Translations under genes and position numbers: made by a program
Source: Sphagnum compactum
Lineage: Eukaryota; Bryophyta; Sphagnopsida; Sphagnales
NCBI GenBank assembly: GCA_965153455.1
Contig: OZ234499.1
Location: 9,668,271 to 9,732,270, forward strand
Direction of reading: 5' to 3'
Length of the DNA: 64,000 nucleotides
Notes under the pieces: model-generated
Told to the model about the DNA's origin: nothing
What the model saw: only the letters and a program-made list of their open reading frames with translations
The model's database searches: none
In this document: one piece after another, positions 49,501 to 59,059 of the stretch
Layout of the letters: every line of letters starts with the position of its first letter
How positions within the stretch are numbered: position 1 is the first letter of the stretch

Positions 49501-52136
49501 GGGATTGACTGAGGGGCAAGCTGGCAACAGATAGAGCACCCATAAAATGGAATCTCAGCAGCAGATTAAAGATACAATCCAGAATATCATCCAACTTCCA
49601 GGATAAATCAATTGTTTAATAGACCTCTCACCTAATGATACGAATAAACTGCAGAAGACGAATAATTGATGCAGCTTTTCCTCCACTCCTGCACACAGCT
49701 CTCAATTCAATACTTCAAGTTCTGAAGGTCTGTGGGACTCACAGCTATGAACTTTGAAAGACATCACCATGGGTTCACCATGAAAGAGAGCTGTTGAATG
49801 ACAAAGAGAAGACATAAAGCATTTCAGACTTCCTCGTCTTGATAGAAAAGATGAACGCCTCCTATCTCCTCATCCTTTGCATCACAGGCTCTCAATTAAG
49901 CAGAAAATATGAAAGGTGAGAAAATGCTCTATAAAAGGAACTCGTGTTCAGTTTTACTTTCTGACATTATTCCCATGAATCACAAGAGCCAGCATTTGGG
50001 CTCAGATTCTCTGTTGCTTTCACTTCCTCCTCCATTTCACCAAGTGATGTTATATGGTATCACTGGAGCATGAGTAATCTTGTGGAAAGGCAGGAATGAT
50101 GACCTAGTGTCTGAGAGAACAGACAGACAGTTTGCTTACTCATATCAATTAGATTGGTGATTCTTTCAAAATGCCCAACGTGGATCAAGATCCTGAGAGA
50201 GCTTGTATGATCACGTGGGACCCATGGCCAACATAAGAGATTGTATTTACATGCGGTGATATTGCACATCATTGTCACAAATTTGACAGAATTGTGCAAG
50301 TGCCTAACATAATGTTGCGCTGCAGACAATGGAATTGTCCAGAAGGTACTTAGATATTTGAACGTGACAATAAAAAGATTTGAGATTGATCAATGCAAAC
50401 CTGAATATGAGGACAACTGGTATTGAAGTAACCAAGTCAAGGAAGCCCCAAAAAGAAAATATATACAGTAGCCGCACAGGTGCACTGCACAAAAACACCC
50501 ATCAAATATAGCTCCTGAATATGACTCGGTCTCTATATACAACCAGTGTGACTTGCCTCTTTGGGCTCTTCTCTGAAATTCATCGGTTGCCTTTATGGTT
50601 CATTCTTTCTGTGCATTAATCATCCCTACATTCAGCAGGCAGGAACAATCTTCTTCTATCTAGAGCATATTCCATGTGCATCCTGATTAGTGGAAAGCAG
50701 AACAAATTCAACTCCTACTCAAGAGATTTTTACTATCTTGCACATATAGCAACATCTGCCATTAAAAAATTATCCTCAAGTTTGTTGATATCACTACTGA
50801 AACAATCCAAATTGCCAATGCTATATTTCCAGTCAGCCCAAGATCATTGCCAGCACACAAAGCACTACCTATAGATCCGCAATAAGTAGTCAACAACAAA
50901 CACAACGCTGATGATGTTCTGAGTTCGAGCAATCCAATTGTGTTCAGAATCCGGATGGTACCTGATCAGAGACAGCACAACCAAGGTGGTTCAAATGACC
51001 TGCTCACACTCTCACCATTTTTGAGCATCAGCCATGATTAGCCATTGTCTCTGTCTTTCAATGCCAACTCTTCACTATGTGGGTGCATTAAGGTACCTTC
51101 TGTTGATGTCATTGCAACGCATATGCCTATTTCAGGTTCCAAACCATCTTATTGTATCAAAGTTCTACTGGCCACATCACAAGAATGATAGTGCACTGGA
51201 CAAAAATGTCGAGTTATTGACACCCCTATCAAAGTTGTCTGCTGTCAATGCCACATGCTGCCCAGTATAGAGTCCAGTGACAGAGAAAGTGAACTGATAG
51301 AACTGAACAGTGAGCAAAAGATTGATCTGAGGTTGGACACCTGAGACCTGATTTTCAGCAGAACTGAACTAAAATGCTATGGACATTTCCAGTCACCACC
51401 ACATTTACTGCTGTGAGACGAAACATTTAGAGCATAAGAATTTTTTGAAGGGAAGCAAAGTCAATGAACTTACGTTGAATAAACATATAGAACTCCAGAT
51501 ACAAGGGCAAAAAAAAACTCCAGCTGCACCCAATTTTAGACCCATGAGAAGCAGCACATCAGGTGTAAGATCATCCAGAAACGGGATACAGTGGAGAAAA
51601 CCTCCAACTGCACACTGGACCATACACAGATCCTGTTACAGATGGGCAGCATGAAAACAGACAGTTTACATGGTTGAAGAACCGTGAGCAAAAGCAAGAA
51701 ACAAAAAAACCATTCCATCACAAAACAAGAATGCAGAATCTTTAGCAGTAAGTAATACTGTGGTGAGTGCACGTACAATGTGCCATCCAAAGCCAATGTA
51801 GCCCCCCCTTATGCTTGATCGAACTTTCACAGGAAGTGGCACTCTACCATAGAGGAAAGAGTCGTGGTATGTGTCAAGAACATGATCACCAGCATCAACT
51901 TTCTTTGCAGAATGCTGATTGTTCACTGAAGCAAGTGTATTGAAAACTTTCTTGGAGACTGCCTTAATCTTGTCTGACAATGCATTCTTTCGGCCCCCCC
52001 GACCACCCTGATTTTGCACAGCTATGGAACCATCTTCCCAGTTCCCTGCACTTAAAGTGCCCTGCCCAGGTTGTCGATAAGGTGGAGGAACAGCCATTTC
52101 ATCCCCCTCCTCCCGTCCTCTGTCCCTTTGTGCCAT
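43532..52136 (-). CDS. BK/Slo-type potassium channel alpha subunit (six TM, RCK domains), 17 coding exons
   Basis: Coding exons on the minus strand: 52136-51777, 51523-51474, 50961-50869, 50484-50401, 49688-49632, 49407-49319, 48896-48778, 48584-48451, 47787-47660, 47478-47358, 47192-47051, 46827-46634, 46411-46243, 45875-45783, 45637-44827, 44435-44093, 43841-43532. Phases all match, giving 1098 residues. S1 is LEFFFALVSGVLYVYS (from residue 121). S2 and S3 follow, then S4 with IIRLLQFIRIIRILSLMRK, S5, and a pore with STVGYGD (286-292). Two RCK-like domains follow, with ASRRPYGGSVSGRK, FIEGSPVRQSDLERC, ARSCLVQGL, VPHILVCLQCSWPP and the C-terminal VFTNPPKETIV. This layout is that of BK (KCNMA, slowpoke) channels. 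The 120-residue N-terminus has no hydrophobic helix, so no S0 is visible, and the position of the calcium bowl (about 953-972) has no acidic run. A Ser-rich linker lies in the 811-bp exon. Probable role: ligand- or voltage-gated K+ flux; which signal opens it is unknown. Confidence 0.91.
48042..48083. repeat. Hairpin inside a channel intron
   Basis: CCACTATTCT and GGTGGG on the left pair with CCCACC and AGAATAGTGG on the right, with a three-base bulge and a 7-nt loop. It lies in the intron 47788-48450. It is probably the centre or one end of a small foldback insertion. Confidence 0.65.
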
Positions 52137-52163
52137 TTGAGAACTCTGAGACTCACTTGCACC

Positions 52164-52700
52164 TCTGTAAAGCACAAACCAACTCTGTTTTCTCTCATCA
52201 ACTAGAGCTCTGTTTTCTCAACAACCAAAAATTCCACTATGAGACTCTACTAATAACCAATATTTTATTTTATTTTACAAAATGAAACAAAAAGACCTCT
52301 CTAAGTCACGAAACAGTCTCCAGATCTCCAGGGGACGAAAAAAAGGGAAAAGGAGAAACAGAAAACAGTGTAAGAAAAGCCGAGAAGTCTGATGGAGGAT
52401 CCAAGTTCCATCACACAACATAGAGTGGAAGCGCTATTACAAACGGTGAGCTAGCTATTACCAAAACTCCGCAACTGCATATAGCTTAATGTGGATGTTG
52501 TGGCGACGAGTAGGGAGTAGACGGAAGAGGAGGACTTTTGCGCAGACAATGATTAGTTCTGCGATCTTCAAGCTGAGTTGGAGCGGCATCAGGAGCAGCT
52601 GCGCAATTGCGGCAAACATAACCTCACCTTCTTGCGCTCTTACCGAAAAAAGAAAGAAAACAAAAGAATCAGGAAAAAACACACCGGCGCGCGCGCACAC
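52164..52700 (-). other. Presumed 5' untranslated exon of the BK-like gene
   Basis: Just upstream of the chosen start, TTTACAG ending at 52165 is a good acceptor. At 52461-52462, TTTTG|GTAATA is a good donor. Joining them places a TGA stop in frame at the junction, upstream of the Met at 52136. This supports 52136 as the start and the upstream exon as untranslated. The 5' end of that exon is not defined. Confidence 0.45.
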
Positions 52701-53410
52701 AAAACAAAATCAACGGGAAAGTTTTGCAGCAGGAGGAGGATTTTTGCAGACACCGATGAACCGCGGTCTTCAAGCTAAGTTGCAGCAGCAACAGCAGCAG
52801 CAACAACACGATTGCGGAAAACATAACCTGAACTTCTTACGTTCTTACTATAAAAGAAAACAAAAGAAACAGTAAGAAAAAACAAACACAACAAAAGCCA
52901 TTTTTGCAAACACTGATTCGTACCGCGATCTTCAAGCTAAGTTGGAGCAGCAGCAGAAGCAGCAATACGATTGCGGCAAACCTCAGAGCTTAAACTTCTT
53001 AAGTTCTTACCAAAAAAGAAAACAAAAGAAGCACATAAAAGAAGAAGAGGAAACACAACAACAACAACAACAAAACCATTTGTACAGACACTGACTGCTT
53101 CGTACCGCGATCTTCAAGCTAAGTTGGAGCAGCAGCAGAAGCAGCAATACGATTGCGGCAGTCCTCAGAACTTAAACTTCTTAAGTTCTTACCAAAAAAG
53201 AAAACAAAAGAAGCACATAAAAGAAGAAGAAGAAACACAACAACAACAACAAAAACCATTTGTGCAGACACAGACTGATTAATACCGCGATCTTCAAGCT
53301 AAGTTGGAGCAGCAGCAGCAGCAGCGTCACAGCAGCAACAGGATTGCGGCAAACATCATCATAACTTGAACTTCTTTACATTATTAGCAAAAACAAAAGA
53401 ATCAGGAAAA
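52555..53410 (+). repeat. Tandem array of five 160-200-bp units upstream of the BK-like gene
   Basis: The anchor GCGATCTTCAAGCTAAGTTG (one variant GCGGTCTTCA) occurs at 52561, 52763, 52925, 53107 and 53287. Each unit continues with a CAG-rich run, CGATTGCGGCAAAC-like sequence, ACTTCTTA and an A/G-rich tail. The third and fourth copies are nearly identical. The plus-strand reading keeps a frame in places (LQAKLEQQQKQQYDCG), but with stops between copies. It lies at or before the transcription start of the minus-strand channel gene, so it may be promoter or leader DNA. Confidence 0.88.
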
Positions 53411-54230
53411 AGGATCGGATAGAGAAAATGTACATCATATTGAGTAACATGATGATAAGCAGAAAGTAACGTTTGACGATGCAGCAATCGCTGAAGAAGA
53501 AGAAGAACAAGAACAAGAACAAGCAGCCGCAACGAAATCCCGCTTGCGCCGCAACCTCCTCCTACACAGCAAGCAGGCAAGCAAGCGATCAAGCAAGCAA
53601 CAAGAGTGTAGGAGCCACAGCAGCAGTGGCGCAGCCTCAAGCGCGCAGCAGAAGAATGGCCTTGCAACAGCAGAAAGAGAAAAGCTTCATCGACCAAAAG
53701 AAAAAAATTTAATTAATAAAAAAAATCAAAGAAAAAAAAGGGGGACCCGACCGAACGCCGACCGAAATGAAGAGTCACAGATCCCACCTCCCCCAACTTT
53801 TTGGTATCAAATTTTTTGTGAATTTTTTTTTTTTTTCTTTTTCTGGTGGGGGTGCAAAATTTGCGGCGAATTCGACACCTTAACGGACGGTTCTTTCGTG
53901 TCACCATCGTCCATCCACGCAACTCGGCACGCAATTCGGCAATTGTCGATTAATTCCGGGGGATTGTGTTCTCGTGTTTTTTTTCTTTTTTTTTTTTCTT
54001 TTAGGAATTTGTTTATGTAGCCTAAGTGATGATCATCGACACAGGAAGATATTCTGGAAAAAACCAAAATAATAATAATAATAATTGGCGAGGTTCATCT
54101 TTAAGAAAATTTAGCCAAATTTGGCTATTACCCCACTCACATTTGAAGTAAAAATCTATAATCAAAACTTCTACGTATATAACTACACACTAAAAATAAC
54201 CCAAAAAATAGAAATCTGATGATTTTATTA
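53411..54230. other. Low-complexity upstream DNA
   Basis: CAG/CAA/AAG-rich segment at 53470-53700, followed by poly-T/A runs. Open frames on both strands are by-products of simple sequence. No gene is supported. Confidence 0.55.
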
Positions 54231-54239
54231 TGTTTTCTC

Positions 54240-54490
54240 ACTTCTGGCGATTGAAACCCTCTCCCTCCCTTTCCCCCCCCCCTCTCTCCCTCCTCAAAAT
54301 TACTTCATTTATGTCTTCTAACTTCTGGCGATTGAAAACACCACTCAAAAGTACTTCATTTTTTATTTCTAAGAAAATTCTGGCGATCGAAAACACCACT
54401 CAAAATTACTTCATTTTTTATTTCTAAAAAAATTCTGGCGATTGAAAACACCACTCAAAATTACTTCATTTTTTATTTTCTAAAAAAATT
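54240..54490 (+). repeat. Tandem repeat, 55-bp unit, three copies plus a diverged one
   Basis: TTCTGGCGATTGAAAACACC (TCGA in one copy) starts units at 54323, 54378 and 54433, exactly 55 bp apart. A related start at 54242 is followed by a C/T-rich insertion. Each unit ends in TACTTCATTTTTTATTTCTA. Confidence 0.92.
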
Positions 54491-54572
54491 AAATTCCTTT
54501 TCGGCGAGTTTCGCCAATAAATTTTAAAAACAGGCGATTGCCATCACTCCATTTCGGAAATTTGTTGAATTT

Positions 54573-54590
54573 GGGGGGGGGGGGGGGGGG
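54573..54590. repeat. Homopolymer G(18)
   Basis: A run of 18 G flanked by TT and TG in AT-rich DNA. Confidence 0.95.
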
Positions 54591-54599
54591 TGTCTATCG

Positions 54600-57160
54600 A
54601 ACGCTTGATTCTGTGGAAACTAAACGCAGACTTCGCTACAAAGTGGCTTCCACAGTTTCAATTTACGCTATAGTGACAACAACAGGGCTAAAAAATAAAT
54701 GAAACACTAGACTCACACCTAACTAATTAATTAATATAATTAGTTGTGAGGAGTCCTAGAGTTGCTTTTACAAAGGCACATATGTAGCCTACTTTTGCTT
54801 TCTGGTGGACGTGTGCCCTAAAAACAAATCGGAGCGTATGGGATTGAGATTTTTTTATTATCATTTATTGGTAAAAAAAAATTGGTTTTGAAATGAGTAA
54901 AATATATAAATATATAAAAAAGGGATGTGTTTGCAAAACATTAAGCATTTTATGCAAATACATAGCATTCCCAACCAATAGGTCCCAAACGGATGTAAAA
55001 TTGTTTTTAAAAATTAAAAATTAAAATTAAAAAAAAATTAAAATTAAAATTCCGAACACAACTACTCCTTGGAACTATATATCTATCATGTTTCTTTTGT
55101 TGTTTGTAAGGGAGGTTCTTGTATGAATGGGTTTTCCTAAGGGAGAGTCGCTAATGAGTTTTTCGGTAGTGTTCCCAAATCATAAGAGAACCCACTAATA
55201 ATATAGGAACCTTTGTGCACATAAAATGTCTTTTATGGGGGAAGGAAGGAACATTTCAAAATAGGAAAATCTCCCTCGGTGTAACACCTTGGGGGGGGTT
55301 TGAAGGCTCAGAGATCCTTCAAAGTACAAAGAGAAATAATTCATTTATTAACCCAAAACTTGGTCCGATGTTTTGAGAAGAGATGAATGTTTGAAACGTC
55401 ATAACAATATTGAGTTATTGGACATCTCTTTCACATCCGAAAACCCTAGATTCAAATTTAAAAATCAATATTTATGCATAACACATGTATGAAAAAAAAA
55501 TTCAATTTAAAATGCAAGGCAATAATCGAAATATTTTGCACACAAACTCATCAAATGTATATGCACATTTAATTTCACATTTGGAAGTTCATTTCTAGTG
55601 TTTGTTTGTTCATGAGCTTATATAAGTATATGATGGATGCCTTCCTTTTTTTTCTTTTCATGTTTCGAGCTACTACCGACCTAGTTTTGAAAACAATGAT
55701 CTTTCAAGATTCCTATCACAAATATAATAAAGGCAAAAAACTTTTCCAAAGTTCCCTCAAATTAGGATTGTATGTCCTATTTTCCTTGCAATTTATGCAT
55801 CTCCCTATTTCTATGTGCCTTAACTTTTGTGCATACTAACTCATGTGTTGCTCGTGGTTTGGATAGTTGAAAGGTGAACCATAGGAAAAAATATGCCTCT
55901 TTCCAAATGTAGAGGTTGTTTTGCAACCATTTTTAATATAATGTATGGTGCCAACCTAGCCTTGGAGGCATGGTAAATTATATTTGTAGGTATTGATTCT
56001 TATGATTTATTCAAATGATAAAAATTAATTTGTATTTTGAACTTGTCATAATTTTTCTATTGTGTTTGTGGATGTGTCTAATTTTTTAATTATGGGTTTG
56101 GTGATGTGTTCCATTTTATTTATCGATCATTTTGGCCTTTGGGATGGTAAGAAACCTTAGGGAGGTGAGGTAATGGCCACATGAATAAGTATTAAGGGGA
56201 ATATCATATAGAAGTTTACATTTATTGGGATTGATGGCAAATAATGATTAGACCTAATTTAAGTGAAGGTGGATTTGTGCATTTCTTATGTGGAAGGGTG
56301 GGATTTGGAATCGTGCTTGTAAAGAGGAAGATGTGTGAAAGTGCATTCCTTCTTTCTTTGACTAGAGATGAAAATTAGGAAAGAGTCAATTAGCCGTCCT
56401 TGCAAGTGAAATGGTGTTCAAAAGAAGGTTGTGTTTGTTGAAATTTCGAATGATATCAACTTATAGGAATTGGTCATGGCAATATGAGAATTTAAAGAAT
56501 TGAATGTGAATTAAAGGGCTAACTAGGCTAGTAAGGAAGGGGGAATGTGTGAAAAGGTCATTTGCTAAGAGGATATTCGAGGTGTAATTAGGCATGACAT
56601 GAGCATTTCAAGCTATAATAGGAGCATGGTAGGAGCCAAGGCGACACAATGGCTTCTATCAAGAAATCATTTAAAGCATAATCATTAACACAAAATTAAT
56701 GATTAGTTGGATTGTCAACTATGTCATTCCCTTCAATACATGCGTGGCTTCATACTTTGAGGAGATGGATTGGGTAGTCATGTTATTGTATATTGGAAAG
56801 GATTGTTTAGGTGGTGATGATATGATGAAAGGGAATTCTTGTAATTAGTGAAGAAATAAATAGATACAAGACTATTGTAAATATATATGTGCATTGGTTG
56901 ATCATTAAAAATAATGTTGTTTGGTGGAGTGCCATTAGTTTAGTTTGGAGGATATTTTAACAACATTATGACATATTGTATCTTTTTTTTTAATCACATC
57001 TATAACTAATTAATCACATAAATCACCAAGTACTAGTAAAGGATAGTCATGTGGGATCATGCTTTTGCAACTATAATCAATATGACACTTGTTGATTTTT
57101 TGGGTAAAATATTTCATTATTCTTCATTTTTAAAAATATATGTATTTGTGATGTGAAATT
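54600..57160. other. Gene-free spacer
   Basis: AT-rich DNA without a recognised coding, RNA or mobile-element signal. A frame at 55606-55839 is hydrophobic but resembles nothing I know and has no context. Confidence 0.5.
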
Positions 57161-57164
57161 ATTT

Positions 57165-58010
57165 AGTTGAAAATATCATTGACTTTTGCAATTAACAATG
57201 GTTCAATTTTCCACGATGATGGCATGCCATGCAATATGACAATAAGGTGTTGTGACTATAGTTAACATCATGATTCATGATACTAATTTGAATAAAATTT
57301 CATTTATTAGTTAATTGAAAATACCATTGACATTTGCAAGTAACAATGACTTAAAATCTCCCACGATCATGACATGGCATATGGCAACAAGGTGTTGCAA
57401 CTATAGTTAATTACATCATGATTCATGGATGCAACAAAATGTAATACATGCAATTACTAAATGAATGTTGCAACTTTAAGTCTCTAGTTATCAAATAATA
57501 AATTACACATGACATCACAAAAAAAGTTAAAAGACCCAAAGATGTGTCAACTGTTGTGTCCAATATTATCAAGGCACTTAACAACAACAACTAATCCCCA
57601 TTGCATCCATGACTAATACTGAATGCTTGCATTTTCAAATGAAGAAATATTGAATAGAAACTTGACATATGTGTGTAAAAAAAATTATATGTGTGATTAT
57701 TAGATGAATGTTGCAACTTTAGGTCTTTATTTATCAAATAATAGACTAACACATGGCATCAAATTTTTTTTTTTGTAAAACCCAAAAATACATTGTTGTG
57801 ACAGATACAATCATAACAAGTGGCAACAACAACTAATTATCCTTCCCTGACTAACAATGAATGTTTGCATTTCCAAATGAAAAAAAATAAAAATAAATCT
57901 TGAACACATGGGTGCACAAAATGCAATACATGCAACTATTAAACGAACAATGCAATTGTATGTCATTAATTACCTAATGGAAGATTCACACATGGTACCA
58001 TATATATTGC
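57165..58010 (+). repeat. Region of degenerate direct repeats
   Basis: A unit of about 140 bp at 57167-57300 recurs at 57310-57430, sharing a CATTGAC segment, CACGAT, AAGGTGTTG and CATGATTCATG. A second family, GAATGTTGCAACTTTA followed by TTATCAAATAATA, occurs near 57464 and 57706. A diverged copy around TGCAACTATTAAACGAACAA occurs near 57930, giving spacing of about 220-240 bp. Probably old satellite-like DNA. Confidence 0.7.
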
Positions 58011-58584
58011 AAATGGAAAAGTAGTCCTTAAGTAAATCTCTAGGTAGTTTAAACAATCCTTAGGTAGCTTAGCCTAGGTTTTGACATGTAATCACATGTG
58101 CCATGTCTAGTGTAATGAATTGACCCCAACATCGACATAATTATTAACCCTTAACATTCAATAAAAAAAGTTGACAAATGAATTTTACACTCAATTTGTT
58201 CTTGGTCATGTGTGATTCATAATTAAACATACGAATGGTTTTTTTTTATATATACATGTCACTTTTACAAGAATGCATCTTTTATAATATTTAATCAAGT
58301 AAAATGATAAAGTTGACATAACATCCACATCACTATACACGTCACACTATGAAAATTTATGACACATAATTTCACAAAATAAGAAAAGTTTTAGTTGATA
58401 ATATGACTAGCTTTTGCAATTAGATGCCACATCATTGTCCCTTACAACAACATTTGATCAACCCTGCGACAAAATCATGCAGGCACCTTGTAAGGATTTA
58501 CTTGGACCCCATGAAGTTCAATGGGGGGGGGGAGGGGGGGAGGTCCTTCATAAAAAGCAAAGAACTACCCCAAACTAGTAATAA

Positions 58585-58895
58585 GGGGTGTGTCACAATA
58601 TGGCCTTGCCATTTACATTAAAAAATATCGGAAGGCAAAAGGAGAAGAATTATGGAAAACTCAAATATTTCACCATGAAAAACTTCAAAAAATCCCCTAA
58701 AAAATACCATAATCATTCAAGATATTATAACAATATAACTAATCTCAAGTTTCAACACAAGCCAAAATATCAGCTTTTTCAAAAAATCCTCATATAAAAA
58801 TTAGACCTAAGTCTACCTTGGGGCCTATAAAAATCCCTGAAGCTACTATAACTCTATAATGGATCTAAACACAAAATATCGTTGCCTTGGTAGGC
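58585..58895 (+). repeat. Dispersed repeat, copy 2 (partner near 7.9 kb)
   Basis: Collinear with 7920-8235, same orientation. The shared tract begins at AAGGGGTGTGTCACAATATG and ends near GGATCTAAACACAAAATAT. It has about 10-15 % mismatches by eye plus indels. Confidence 0.75.
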
Positions 58896-58958
58896 CCTTA
58901 GGCCAACAACCTTGAACTATGTACATACAATAATCGCGGCCTTTTGCCCCTAGTGAAG

Positions 58959-59054
58959 GTTGTAGCATTCCATCAACCTAGTCTCCGTGCTCCTACACCT
59001 TGACTTAGGTGGATAGTGGGTTGGATGTAGAGACTAAGGTTGATGGAATGCAAC
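58959..59054. repeat. Long foldback with about 24-bp arms, miRNA-precursor-like
   Basis: The left arm 58959-58985 and right arm 59030-59054 are complementary, except for a three-base bulge (TAG) and a one-base indel. The core CATTCCATCAACC pairs with GGTTGATGGAATG. The interior can pair further: CTACACC with GGATGTAG, and CACCT with AGGTG around a six-base loop. No known miRNA family was recognised in either arm, and a small foldback transposon is an equally good explanation. Confidence 0.6.
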
Positions 59055-59059
59055 AGCTC

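Noticed and set aside
43532-52136. Assignment of the channel as CASTOR/POLLUX (the known plant RCK-like ion channels)
   Set aside because: The GYGD potassium filter, charged S4, two RCK domains and TNPP ending fit BK/Slo, and the overall layout does not fit CASTOR/POLLUX.
52458-52700. Hydrophobic minus-strand frame as an N-terminal S0 exon of the BK-like channel
   Set aside because: Its good donor joins the exon acceptor in the matching phase but creates a TGA at the junction, so it fits an untranslated exon better.
52971-53282. Plus-strand frame rich in Gln and Lys across the tandem array
   Set aside because: It is created by the repeat units, contains stops between copies, and has no start, splice or similarity support.
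53359-53697. Minus-strand Leu/Cys-rich frame upstream of the channel gene
   Set aside because: Encoded by CAG/CAA/AAG simple repeats; hydrophobicity is a by-product of composition, so it was not used as a missing S0 helix.
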